64,000 bases of DNA, taken from positions 62,001 to 126,000 of the forward strand of contig JAUILL010000008.1 in the NCBI GenBank assembly GCA_030433335.1, read 5' to 3'. The first letter of the stretch is position 1. The number at the start of each line of letters is the position of its first letter. The translations under genes were made by a program, and so were the position numbers. Source of the stretch: Alphaproteobacteria bacterium (GTDB lineage: Bacteria; Pseudomonadota; Alphaproteobacteria; Rhodobacterales; Rhodobacteraceae). Positions 39,126 to 47,404 of this stretch are shown one piece after another. A model generated the notes under the pieces. It was not told where the DNA came from and did not search any database. It saw nothing but the letters and a program-made list of their open reading frames with translations.

Positions 39126-40217
39126 ATGACTGCGACCCAGAATCCTGAGCGCACGGACGCCCGTACCGTCACCCTATCCATTGACGCAATGGGTGGGGAT
39201 CGCGGGCCTTCGGCAGTGATCGATGGCCTCGCGCTCTCGGCAGAGAAAAATCCTGACATCCGCTTTGTTGTACATGGTCCGGCCGCCGAACTGGAACAGT
39301 TGATCGCGCGCAAGCGTGGTCTGGCAGAGAGATGTATCGTGCGCGACGCCGCTGGCGTCGTCAGCATGGAAGACAAACCCAGCCAAGTAATGCGCCATGG
39401 TAAGGGAACCTCGATGTTCTCGGCCATTGATGCTGTTCGCAATGGCGAGGCTGATGTCTGCGTGAGCTGCGGCAACACCGGCGCCCTGATGGCGCTGTCG
39501 ATGGTCCGCCTGCGCAAACTGCCTGGTGTGAACCGTCCCGCAATTGCTGTGCTCTGGCCCTCTCGGAACCCGATGGGGTTCAACGTCATGCTCGACGTCG
39601 GCGCCGACATCCGCGCGGACGAAGAAGACCTGCTGCAGTACGCCCTCATGGGGGCGTCCTACGCGCGCAACGGTCTGGATCTAGCTCGCCCCCGCATCGG
39701 CCTGCTGAACGTCGGCACCGAAGAGCATAAGGGCCGCGCGGAAATGAAGGCCGCGCACGATCTGATCGAAGCCAACGCGGACGCGGGCAACTATGACTTC
39801 GTCGGCTTTGTCGAAGGTGGCGATATCCCCTCGGACAAAGTTGATGTGATCGTCACAGACGGCTTCACCGGCAACATTGCACTCAAGACTGGTGAGGGCA
39901 CCGCGAGCCTCATCCGCTCTTTGCTGAAAGAGGCGTTCGAGTACAGCTTCCTGTCCAAGATCGCTGCCCTGCTGGCTCTGACATCGCTCAAGCGTCTGCA
40001 AAAGCGCATTGACCCCCGCCGCGTGAATGGCGGCGTCTTCCTCGGGCTCAACGGCACCGTTGTAAAATCCCACGGCTCGGCTGATTCGACCGGAGTGTCC
40101 GCCGCCGTGAAGCTGGCCTTCCAACTGGCGCAGAGCGGATTTACGAACAAACTCGCCGCGCGGGTTGCATCTGCAGCAACGCTGGCTCAGGATGCCCGAA
40201 ACATAAACGATAACTAA
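39126..40217 (+). CDS. plsX: Acyl-ACP:phosphate acyltransferase PlsX
   Basis: Makes acyl-phosphate from acyl-ACP, the donor used by PlsY in phospholipid synthesis. It has 363 residues. Landmarks are SIDAMGGDRGP, SCGNTGALMALS, VMLDVGADIRADEEDL and DGFTGNIALKTGEG. The C-terminal helices end with a short Asn/Asp tail. It is followed by fabH after 16 bases. Confidence 0.95.
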   Translation: MTATQNPERTDARTVTLSIDAMGGDRGPSAVIDGLALSAEKNPDIRFVVHGPAAELEQLIARKRGLAERCIVRDAAGVVSMEDKPSQVMRHGKGTSMFSAIDAVRNGEADVCVSCGNTGALMALSMVRLRKLPGVNRPAIAVLWPSRNPMGFNVMLDVGADIRADEEDLLQYALMGASYARNGLDLARPRIGLLNVGTEEHKGRAEMKAAHDLIEANADAGNYDFVGFVEGGDIPSDKVDVIVTDGFTGNIALKTGEGTASLIRSLLKEAFEYSFLSKIAALLALTSLKRLQKRIDPRRVNGGVFLGLNGTVVKSHGSADSTGVSAAVKLAFQLAQSGFTNKLAARVASAATLAQDARNINDN

Positions 40218-40233
40218 AAACGGTTCTGAAAAT

Positions 40234-41205
40234 ATGACTCTTCGAGCGGTGGTGAAAGGCGTTGGGCATTACCTGCCTGAGCGGGTGGTTCCTAACAGCG
40301 AGTTCGAAGAGAAGATCGAAACCAGCGACGAATGGATTCGCAGCCGTTCCGGCATCGAACGCCGTCACTTCGCAGCTGATGGCCAGAGCACCTCTGATCT
40401 GGGCATTCTGGCCGCCAAAGCGGCGCTGGCCGACGCAGGCCTGCAGCCCGACGATCTGGACGCGATTATCGTTGCCACCTCCACCGCTGACCTGACCTTC
40501 CCCTCGGCCGCCACGATGATTCAGGCAGGCCTCGGGATGACCCGCGGCTTTGCATTTGACGTGCAAGCGGTCTGTGCAGGCTTTGTTTTTGCTCTGACAA
40601 ATGCCAACGGGCTGATTCTTTCTGGTCAGGCGAAACGCGTGCTGGTGATCGGTGCAGAGACCTTTAGCCGGATCATGGATTGGGAAGACCGCGGCACCTG
40701 TGTGCTGTTCGGAGACGGCGCTGGCGCGCTGATCCTCGAGGCCGAAGAGGGCCACGGCACCACCGACGATCGCGGCATTCTGGCGACCGACCTGAACTCG
40801 GACGGCACCTATCGCGATATCCTTTATGTGGATGGTGGCGTGTCCACCGGAACGACCGGCTACCTGCGCATGCAGGGCAAGGAAGTCTTCCGCCATGCCA
40901 TTGAAAAGCTTGCACAAACTGCACATACGGCGCTCGATAAGATCGGACTGACCGGCGAAGATGTGGACTGGATTGTGCCCCACCAGGCCAACCTGCGCAT
41001 CATCAAAGGCACCGCTCAAAGGATGGGCGTTCCCATGGACCGCGTGGTCGTGACCGTTCAGGATCACGGCAACACCTCTGCCGCATCGATCCCTCTGGCG
41101 CTCTCTGTCGGCAAGGAACGCGGACAGATCAAACAGGGCGATCTGGTCGTCACCGAAGCCATCGGCGGCGGTCTCGCGTGGGGCTCTGTGGTCATCCGGT
41201 GGTAA
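40234..41205 (+). CDS. fabH: 3-oxoacyl-ACP synthase III
   Basis: Starts fatty acid synthesis by condensing acetyl-CoA with malonyl-ACP. It has 323 residues with the complete thiolase-fold triad: Cys114 (VQAVCAGF), His250 (VPHQANLRI) and Asn280 (HGNTSAAS). SDEWIRSRSGIERRH near the N-terminus and a GGGLAWGSVVIRW end are typical. Confidence 0.96.
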   Translation: MTLRAVVKGVGHYLPERVVPNSEFEEKIETSDEWIRSRSGIERRHFAADGQSTSDLGILAAKAALADAGLQPDDLDAIIVATSTADLTFPSAATMIQAGLGMTRGFAFDVQAVCAGFVFALTNANGLILSGQAKRVLVIGAETFSRIMDWEDRGTCVLFGDGAGALILEAEEGHGTTDDRGILATDLNSDGTYRDILYVDGGVSTGTTGYLRMQGKEVFRHAIEKLAQTAHTALDKIGLTGEDVDWIVPHQANLRIIKGTAQRMGVPMDRVVVTVQDHGNTSAASIPLALSVGKERGQIKQGDLVVTEAIGGGLAWGSVVIRW

Positions 41206-41236
41206 CGAAACGTACACCTCCGGCAAGTTGTTGATA

Positions 41237-41266
41237 TTGACTCGTAAAATCCAAGCACCCTATTGT
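41237..41266 (+). promoter_or_regulatory. Probable ihfA promoter
   Basis: TTGACT (41237-41242), an 18-base spacer and TATTGT (41261-41266), 26 bases before the ihfA ATG. It gives ihfA its own start within the fabH-ihfA gap. Confidence 0.5.
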
Positions 41267-41291
41267 TCTAGAAGCAACGGGGAGAGCTATT

Positions 41292-41597
41292 ATGGGTGAA
41301 AAGACCCTTACGCGGATGGACCTTAGCGAAGCCGTCTTCAATGAAGTCGGTTTGTCGCGCAATGAATCCGCACAGCTGGTGGAAAGCGTCTTGGAACATA
41401 TGTCCGATGCGCTTGTGAATGGTGAGCAAGTCAAAATTTCCTCATTCGGAACCTTCAGTGTTCGGGAAAAAGCGGCGCGTGTGGGCCGCAACCCCAAGAC
41501 CGGCGAGGAAGTGCCCATCCATCCCCGCCGTGTGCTGACGTTCCGTCCTTCGCATCTGATGAAGGACCGTGTGGCAGACGGGAACCGCAAAAAATAA
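41292..41597 (+). CDS. ihfA: Integration host factor subunit alpha
   Basis: DNA-bending protein acting with IhfB. It has 101 residues with the start [20 protein letters not shown], the VKISSFGTF strand and the flexible arm around [11 protein letters not shown] with the intercalating Pro. This arm and the following RRVLTFRPS are the DNA-minor-groove elements. It has a GGGGAG ribosome-binding site and is followed by merR after nine bases, as in other proteobacteria. Confidence 0.95.
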   Translation: MGEKTLTRMDLSEAVFNEVGLSRNESAQLVESVLEHMSDALVNGEQVKISSFGTFSVREKAARVGRNPKTGEEVPIHPRRVLTFRPSHLMKDRVADGNRKK

Positions 41598-41606
41598 GGC
41601 TTCCCG

Positions 41607-42311
41607 ATGGCCCGAAAGTCCCCTGATGCGTTTCGTACAATCAGCGAGGTCGCTGACTGGTTAGAGACTCCTGCCCACGTCCTGCGATTCTGGGAGAGTA
41701 AGTTCACTCAGGTGAAACCGGTCAAACGTGCCGGCGGGCGACGCTATTATCGCCCCGCTGACATGGAATTGCTCGGCGGGATCAAGAAGTTGCTCCATGA
41801 TGAGGGCATGACGATCAAGGGCGTGCAGAAGATTCTGCGCGAGCAGGGCGTCAAACACGTGGCCGGTCTGTCAGACACGATAACAACGCCTGATACCAAA
41901 ACTGTAACGGTCGAAGCCGAGGGCACGACCGAAGCGCCTGCGACCGAGGTCACCGTGCCGGAACAGGCGCCGCTGCCCCCTTTGCCCAAAACCGAAAAGA
42001 GAGAGCCAGCGCACCCCGTTGATGAGGGGTACACGCAAGGCAATCTCTTTGGCGATGACTTTGACGACACCAGCGAGGTGGAGCTGCTGGAGGTAGAGGT
42101 CGAGGACACGCCTGCCCCCGCGCCCGCCGAAATCATTCCGCTGCGGCCTGCCCCACCCGCAGAGTCGCCAAAGGCAGAAAAACCAGTGGAAATGCCGCGC
42201 GATCCAGCGCCGCGTTTGCTTGCTATGGCCTTGCAATCACCGGAAAAACATCTGTCCGCACTGGTGCCGCAGATTCGTGCTTTGCGTGACCGCCTGAGCG
42301 CAGAGAAATAA
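41607..42311 (+). CDS. MerR-family regulator with long Pro/Glu-rich tail
   Basis: A 234-residue protein. The winged helix-turn-helix of the MerR class occupies residues 1-80 ([23 protein letters not shown], split by turns, and [23 protein letters not shown]). The rest is a low-complexity acidic, proline-rich region (about 95-200) followed by a short conserved helical end ([20 protein letters not shown]). It lacks the cysteine set of metal sensors. The gene commonly follows ihfA in proteobacteria. Its target is unknown to me. Confidence 0.85.
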   Translation: MARKSPDAFRTISEVADWLETPAHVLRFWESKFTQVKPVKRAGGRRYYRPADMELLGGIKKLLHDEGMTIKGVQKILREQGVKHVAGLSDTITTPDTKTVTVEAEGTTEAPATEVTVPEQAPLPPLPKTEKREPAHPVDEGYTQGNLFGDDFDDTSEVELLEVEVEDTPAPAPAEIIPLRPAPPAESPKAEKPVEMPRDPAPRLLAMALQSPEKHLSALVPQIRALRDRLSAEK

Positions 42312-42335
42312 TTTCGAAAATCGGCGATTTCGCTC

Positions 42336-42363
42336 TTGCGCCTGCCGCCCACAACTGTAGAAA
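42336..42363 (+). promoter_or_regulatory. Probable tRNA-Pro promoter
   Basis: TTGCGC (42336-42341), 16-base spacer, TAGAAA (42358-42363), ending 14 bases before the mature tRNA. Confidence 0.45.
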
Positions 42364-42377
42364 GCCTCACACAACGT

Positions 42378-42454
42378 CGGGCTATAGCGCAGCCTGGTAG
42401 CGCGTCCGTCTGGGGGACGGAAGGTCGCAGGTTCGAGTCCTGCTAGCCCGACCA
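42378..42454 (+). tRNA. tRNA-Pro(GGG)
   Basis: A full cloverleaf can be folded by hand. The acceptor is CGGGCTA/TAGCCCG with discriminator A and encoded CCA. The anticodon stem is TCCGT/ACGGA around loop CTGGGGG (anticodon GGG), and the T-arm has GTTCGAGTC. It is followed at once by a terminator. Confidence 0.95.
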
Positions 42455-42456
42455 TT

Positions 42457-42492
42457 AAAACGCCCGAGTGCCTACACGGCCTCGGGCGTTTA
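42457..42492 (+). terminator. Terminator after tRNA-Pro
   Basis: Stem AAACGCCCGAG / CTCGGGCGTTT with a 12-base loop, ending in TTTAAT, starting three bases after the tRNA CCA end. Confidence 0.85.
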
Positions 42493-42537
42493 ATGTATCT
42501 GGGGATCGGTAACGATCCAAAGCGAGGAGGCCGCGAC

Positions 42538-43617
42538 ATGACCCTGCCCACCGGTGTTCTGCCGAGTCAGACAATCTCTGAAATGGTTGAGAGCGGTGCG
42601 ATCACGATCGCCGCGCCGCTGCTGACCGGACAGGTCCAGCCCGCAAGTCTTGATCTTCGTCTTGGCACCGTGGCCTACCGGATTCGCGCATCGTTCCTGC
42701 CTGGGCACGGCACGCCCGTCGCGGACCGCCTAGACGATTTCACCATGCACCAAATCGACCTGACCAATGGCGCGGTGCTGGAAAAGGGCTGCGTCTATCT
42801 GGTTCCGCTGATGGAAGGGTTGAGCCTGCCCGAAGGAATCACCGCTGTGGCGAACGCCAAATCGTCGACCGGTCGTCTGGACCTGCTGACGCGTTGCGTA
42901 ACAGATGGTGGGACCGAGTTTGACCGTATCCCCGCAGGGTACTCTGGCCCGCTTTATGCCGAGATTTGCCCCCGCTCCTTTAGTGTTTTGGTGCGCCCCG
43001 GCATGCGCCTCAACCAAATCCGTTTCCGCAACGGTCAGAGCATTCTGGACGACGCCGCCCTGCGCGCACTACACGCCGCAGAGACGCTGGTGAACGGGGA
43101 GCCGGTGATCAGTGACGGTCTGGGCTTCTCGGTCGATCTGCGGCTCTCTGGGACCGATCTGGTGGGCTACCGCGCCAAGCCGCATACCGGCGTGATCGAT
43201 CTGGACCGCATCGGCGCCTATGACCCCGCCGAGTTCTGGGAAGAAATCCGCACTGACAAGGGCCGCATCATCCTCGACCCCGGCGCGTTCTACATTCTGG
43301 TCAGCCAAGAGGCTGTCCACATCCCCCCCGCTTATGCCGCTGAAATGGCACCCTATCTGGCAATGGTGGGTGAATTCCGCGTGCACTACGCAGGGTTCTT
43401 TGACCCCGGCTTTGGCCACGCGGCTGTCGGCGGCTCTGGCGCACGCGGTGTCCTAGAAGTCCGCTGCCACGAAGCGCCGTTCGTCCTAGAGCACGGCCAA
43501 GTCGTCGGCCGCCTGATCTATGAGAAGATGGCTGAGCGCCCGGAAACGCTCTACGGCGCGGATCTCGCGTCGAACTATCAGGGCCAAGGCCTGAAGCTCT
43601 CCAAGCACTTCAAGTGA
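42538..43617 (+). CDS. dcd: Double-length dCTP deaminase (2'-deoxycytidine 5'-triphosphate deaminase)
   Basis: Converts dCTP to dUTP, the precursor route to dTMP. It has 359 residues from MTLPTGVLPSQT, whose ribosome-binding site is GAGGAGG. It is about twice the length of E. coli Dcd (193) and appears to hold two tandem dUTPase-like jelly-roll domains. The first contains VQPASLDLRLG and ANAKSSTGRLDLLTR; the second contains VDLRLSGTD and VSQEAVHIPP. The C-terminal half is the more diverged. The start at 42538 is chosen over 42493, which falls right after the tRNA terminator. Confidence 0.88.
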   Translation: MTLPTGVLPSQTISEMVESGAITIAAPLLTGQVQPASLDLRLGTVAYRIRASFLPGHGTPVADRLDDFTMHQIDLTNGAVLEKGCVYLVPLMEGLSLPEGITAVANAKSSTGRLDLLTRCVTDGGTEFDRIPAGYSGPLYAEICPRSFSVLVRPGMRLNQIRFRNGQSILDDAALRALHAAETLVNGEPVISDGLGFSVDLRLSGTDLVGYRAKPHTGVIDLDRIGAYDPAEFWEEIRTDKGRIILDPGAFYILVSQEAVHIPPAYAAEMAPYLAMVGEFRVHYAGFFDPGFGHAAVGGSGARGVLEVRCHEAPFVLEHGQVVGRLIYEKMAERPETLYGADLASNYQGQGLKLSKHFK

Positions 43618-43809
43618 TTAGAAGCGGCGCATGATCCGGCTGATCTGACGGGCTTTCTTGGCGATATCGCCACTGTTCTGACCGGAAACGGGGCCTTTGC
43701 GGGCTCCGTTTTTCTTTGAGAAATGGTCGATGCCCGCATTCACGCCTTTATTGATCAGACGGCGTCCGAACAGGCGCATCGCTATGTTGATGATCTGGTT
43801 GGCGTTCAT
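43618..43809 (-). CDS. Small basic protein, 63 residues, unknown
   Basis: ATG at 43809 with a GGAGAGG ribosome-binding site. The product begins MNANQIINIAMRLFGRRLIN, has a central Lys/Gly-rich stretch and ends KARQISRIMRRF. It is strongly basic with an amphipathic N-terminal helix. Its stop abuts the dcd stop with no bases between. It lies 67 bases after scpB on the same strand. I recall similar short proteins in alphaproteobacteria without a known role. Confidence 0.65.
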   Translation of the reverse strand: MNANQIINIAMRLFGRRLINKGVNAGIDHFSKKNGARKGPVSGQNSGDIAKKARQISRIMRRF

Positions 43810-43876
43810 GGGACCTCTCCGGTGACTTCCTACAAAGGTACGCACGACACGCGCCTTTTCAACCCGCTCGGCGCGA

Positions 43877-44530
43877 TCAATCCTCGAACAGCTCGGTCTG
43901 ACCGGCCATTTCGTCCTCTTGATCCTCTTCGTCGCGCGGGGTGGGAATGGTCCCTGCCCCCAGCATCCGACTGTCCAACAGCCCAGCAGACCGCAGTTCC
44001 GACAGGCCCGGCAGGTCGCGGGCGCTTTCCAGTCCGAAGTGATCCAGGAACTCCTGCGTCACCACAAAAGTCACAGGTCGGCCCGGTGTCATCCGGCGGC
44101 GGCCAAAGCGAATCCACTCCATGTCCAAAAGCTGATCAATGGTGCCGCGGCTCACCGTGACACCACGAATTTCTTCGATCTCGGCGCGGGTGACGGGCTG
44201 GTGGTAGGCGATGATCGCCAGCGTCTCGATCGCGGCGCGGGAGAGTTTGCGGACCTCGACCCGCTCTTGCTGCATCAGGAACGCCAGGTCAGGCGCTGTC
44301 CGGAAAGCCCAAGCATCCCCCACGCGGACCACGCGCACGCCCCTGCCCTCGTACCGCTTGCGCAGGTAGGCCAAAGCCTCAGCCGCGTCACAGCCATGGG
44401 GCATCCGCGCGTTCAGTTCGGCCACGGTCACAGGTTCGGCGCTGGCAAAGAGGATGGCTTCGACCATGCGCTCCTGCTCGGCTATTACCGGCGCGTCAAA
44501 GAGGCTCTGTTCTTCGTCGTGTTTACTCAT
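43877..44530 (-). CDS. scpB: Segregation and condensation protein B
   Basis: Winged-helix kite protein that, with ScpA, closes the SMC ring for chromosome organisation. It has 217 residues from MSKHDEEQ (44530). Tandem winged helices contain VEAILFASAEPVTVAELN and ALIETLAIIAYHQPVTRAEIEEIRG-like sequence (ETLAIIAYHQPVTRAEIEEI here), then VSRGTIDQLLD. It ends in an acidic tail. The start overlaps the scpA stop by eight bases. Confidence 0.93.
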   Translation of the reverse strand: MSKHDEEQSLFDAPVIAEQERMVEAILFASAEPVTVAELNARMPHGCDAAEALAYLRKRYEGRGVRVVRVGDAWAFRTAPDLAFLMQQERVEVRKLSRAAIETLAIIAYHQPVTRAEIEEIRGVTVSRGTIDQLLDMEWIRFGRRRMTPGRPVTFVVTQEFLDHFGLESARDLPGLSELRSAGLLDSRMLGAGTIPTPRDEEDQEDEMAGQTELFED

Positions 44531-45332
44531 TGCGGCGTTCCCGTCTGCGTAATTGAATGGGCGCAAAGGTTTCGGTTTGGCGGATCTCGGCCTTGCCTTC
44601 CTTGACCAGCTCCAGAGAGGCGGCAAAGGTCGCGGCAGTGGCGGTCCGGCGGCGCTTGGGGTCGTCGACCCAGCCGTCAGGCAGATAGGTCGACAGGTCC
44701 ACCCACTCCCCGACAAACCCGATCAGACTACGCATTTTTTCCAGCGCTTCTTCCATGGTCAGGATGCTGTCGCGATCCAGAACAAAGGGGCGGAAATCGT
44801 CCTTGGTCCGGATACGCGCATAGCCCCGCATCAGGTCAAGGATCGTCGCGGTATAGCGGACTTTGCGCACACGCTCGAGATCTTCGGGCAGCCCGCGGGC
44901 AAAGAAGTCGCGGCCCAACTGGTCGCGCGCCATCAGTTTCGCGGCGGCATCGCGCATGGCTTGCAAACGTTCAAGCTGGAACGCCAAGTGCGCAGCTAGT
45001 TCTTCACCAGTGGGGCCATCTTCGGTGGGATCAGGAGGCAAGAGCAGGCGCGATTTCAGGAAGGTCAGCCACGCCGCCATCACCAGATAGTCTGCCGCCA
45101 ACTCAATTCGCAGCTTCTTGGCCTTTTCAACGAAGGCCAGATACTGCTGCGCCAATCGCAGAACGCTGACGCGGCGCAAATCGACTTTCTGGGTACGTGA
45201 CAGGGTCAGCAAAACGTCCAACGGGCCCTCAAAGCCTTCGACATCGACGATCAGCGCTTCGGCGGCGAGCCTGTCTTCGACGGTCGCGCCATCACCCCGC
45301 CTGCGCGGATCATCGCTGAATAGATCGTCCAT
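44523..45332 (-). CDS. scpA: Segregation and condensation protein A
   Basis: Kleisin subunit that bridges SMC heads and binds ScpB. It has 269 residues with the N-terminal kleisin motif VEGFEGPLDVLLTLSRTQKVD and ADYLVMAAWLTFLKSRLLLP, then a C-terminal winged helix (TAATFAASLELVKEGKAEI). It lies four bases after nagZ and overlaps scpB. Confidence 0.94.
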   Translation of the reverse strand: MDDLFSDDPRRRGDGATVEDRLAAEALIVDVEGFEGPLDVLLTLSRTQKVDLRRVSVLRLAQQYLAFVEKAKKLRIELAADYLVMAAWLTFLKSRLLLPPDPTEDGPTGEELAAHLAFQLERLQAMRDAAAKLMARDQLGRDFFARGLPEDLERVRKVRYTATILDLMRGYARIRTKDDFRPFVLDRDSILTMEEALEKMRSLIGFVGEWVDLSTYLPDGWVDDPKRRRTATAATFAASLELVKEGKAEIRQTETFAPIQLRRRERRNE

Positions 45333-45336
45333 AGCC

Positions 45337-46326
45337 TCACCCGTTCAGAAGGGAGGAAAGTTCTGCCTCTAGGGCCGAAATGTCAATATCGCTTGGGCTT
45401 TTGCGCATGGACAGAGCCTTGTCCGCGCGGGTTGCGGCGGCTTCGGTCAGGTCGCCGCAGACATCGGCGATGCTCTCCATCTCGTCCAGATCGCCGTTGC
45501 AGTGCAGGACCACATCGCAGCCCGCAAGGATCGCCCGTTCGGAACGGCGCGCCACTGTTCCGGACAGCGCGCCCATGCTGATGTCATCGGTCATGATCAG
45601 TCCGTCGAAGCCAATCTCCTGACGGATCAGGCGCATCATCTCGGGCGATAGGGTCGCCGGTCGATCATCCAGCACCTCAAACACCAGATGGGCCGTCATA
45701 CCCAGCGGTAGGTCATTCAGCGCCTTGAAGGCGGCGAAATCCACTTTGGTCAGAGTCTCTACATCGATGTCCACTCGGGGCAGATCAAGGTGGCTGTCGA
45801 CGCGGGCAAGGCCATGACCGGGCATGTGTTTCAGCACGGGCAGCACGCCGCCATCCAGATGCCCTTCGGCGCAGGCCTTGGCATTGGCGATCACTGTCGC
45901 GACATCCTCGCCATAGCAGCGATTGCGCAGGAATGGGTGCGTGTCAGCGCGGGCCACATCGGCCATGGGCGCGCAGTTCCCATCGATGCCAAATGACAAA
46001 AGCTCAGCCGCGATCAAGCGGTAGCGCAGCCAAAACGCGCGTGCCGCATTCGGACCAGCGGCGACGGCCATGTCCAAGGGCGGGGTCCAGTCGCGCACTA
46101 ACGGCGGTCGCAGACGGGCGACGCGTCCACCCTCTTGGTCGATAAAGATCGGCGCGTTCCAGCCCACCGCCTCGCGCAGGTCGGCGGTCAGTTTGCGCAG
46201 CTGCTCGGCATCTTCGATGTTCCGCGCGAACAGGATAAAACCCCAAGGCTGCGCGGCCCTGAAAAAGTCACGCTCGGCACCTGTCAGCACAGGCCCCGAG
46301 CATCCGAAGATCGCAGCTAAATTCAT
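45337..46326 (-). CDS. nagZ: Beta-N-acetylhexosaminidase NagZ (GH3)
   Basis: Cytosolic glycosidase that removes GlcNAc from 1,6-anhydromuropeptides during peptidoglycan recycling. It has 329 residues with the NagZ start IFGCSGPVLTGAE, INQEGG-type motif (FIDQEGGRVARL), the catalytic-loop KHMPGHG near 165-171 and the nucleophile region LIMTDDISMGAL. It is packed between the SPOR gene (two bases) and scpA (four bases). Confidence 0.94.
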   Translation of the reverse strand: MNLAAIFGCSGPVLTGAERDFFRAAQPWGFILFARNIEDAEQLRKLTADLREAVGWNAPIFIDQEGGRVARLRPPLVRDWTPPLDMAVAAGPNAARAFWLRYRLIAAELLSFGIDGNCAPMADVARADTHPFLRNRCYGEDVATVIANAKACAEGHLDGGVLPVLKHMPGHGLARVDSHLDLPRVDIDVETLTKVDFAAFKALNDLPLGMTAHLVFEVLDDRPATLSPEMMRLIRQEIGFDGLIMTDDISMGALSGTVARRSERAILAGCDVVLHCNGDLDEMESIADVCGDLTEAAATRADKALSMRKSPSDIDISALEAELSSLLNG

Positions 46327-46328
46327 GA

Positions 46329-47324
46329 TTACCGCAGAGCGATCGGAATACAGGCGGCGTTGCCCGCAACCAGCACCGAACAGAAGCGGCGCGAGTCGGC
46401 GACGTCGTCAAAGCCGTGGACGCGCAGACGGTAGAAAATCCGCCCGCCGCTCTCGGCCTTCTGGATCACACGGCTTTTGCCATCAAAAAACTCGGCGAAC
46501 TGGCCGCTGATGCGGTTCCATTCCACACGTGCGATCTCGGGGCTTTCGTAGGCGCCAAGCTGCACCAGTCGGGTGCCTGCGGGCAGCGCGGTTGCGTCGA
46601 GCTCTTCTGCCGGGGTCGCCAGCGTTGACACGAAATCATCACCGACCGAAGCCACCTGAACCGAATCCCCTGCGGGGAAAGGGCGGATTTGCGGCCGCAG
46701 AGCGATCACCGCGTTGTCTTCGACAACATCCAGCTTCAGCGAGTCCTGCGGGACCACCGCGAGAGCCAATTGATTCGCCAAAGCGGCGAAATCGTCTTCA
46801 GTATCGACAACGTTATCGAGCGGCACGGGGATATTTGCCTCGTCCACCAATACGTCAGAATCATTTTCAGCAAATTCGGTCGAGACAGGCGCGACTTCTT
46901 CGACAGGCATGATTTCAGAAAGCGGTGCATCCTCAGCCGCAACGTCCAGCTGTTCCGGAGCCAGGACGACTTGCTCGACCGGCGCGTTGTTCGCGCCCGC
47001 AGCCACCACTTCGTTGACCGCGAGGCCCAGATTTTCAGCTTGCTCACCACCCGGATCGGCGGGGGCCACGCGCACAGGCCCTTCCATCGCGGCGACCACG
47101 GGGACACCGCTGACATCACGGACAATCGTCCCGTAACCCCATAGAACAACGGCAGAAACCACAGCCACAGAAGCAACGGAGCCGACAATATTGATCAGCT
47201 TGCGGCGCGGGCTTTCTTCGACAACGAAGTCCTGCATGTAGTCTGCGGGGTCATCCCAGCCATAGTTTGCACCATACTGGTTGTAGGGCGTGTAACCGCC
47301 CTGTGACGATTGATAATCCGCCAT
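46329..47324 (-). CDS. SPOR-domain membrane protein
   Basis: Single-pass inner-membrane protein of about 331 residues. A short cytoplasmic part rich in Tyr, Gln and Gly is followed by a membrane helix (about 44-66) and a long acidic, Val/Ala-rich periplasmic stretch. The C-terminal SPOR domain (about 255-331) starts RLVQLGAYESPEIARVEW and ends after FCSVLVAGNAACIPIAL. SPOR domains bind denuded glycan at division septa, so a cell-division role is likely. Two adjacent ATGs make the start ambiguous by one codon. It sits between argS and nagZ. Confidence 0.88.
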   Translation of the reverse strand: MADYQSSQGGYTPYNQYGANYGWDDPADYMQDFVVEESPRRKLINIVGSVASVAVVSAVVLWGYGTIVRDVSGVPVVAAMEGPVRVAPADPGGEQAENLGLAVNEVVAAGANNAPVEQVVLAPEQLDVAAEDAPLSEIMPVEEVAPVSTEFAENDSDVLVDEANIPVPLDNVVDTEDDFAALANQLALAVVPQDSLKLDVVEDNAVIALRPQIRPFPAGDSVQVASVGDDFVSTLATPAEELDATALPAGTRLVQLGAYESPEIARVEWNRISGQFAEFFDGKSRVIQKAESGGRIFYRLRVHGFDDVADSRRFCSVLVAGNAACIPIALR

Positions 47325-47404
47325 CACTGCCTCTCTGATCCCAGCGATCCCGGACTGCCGCTGGTTATATCTACTGCTCGTGTCTCGCCTGTGGGCCGCG
47401 TTCT

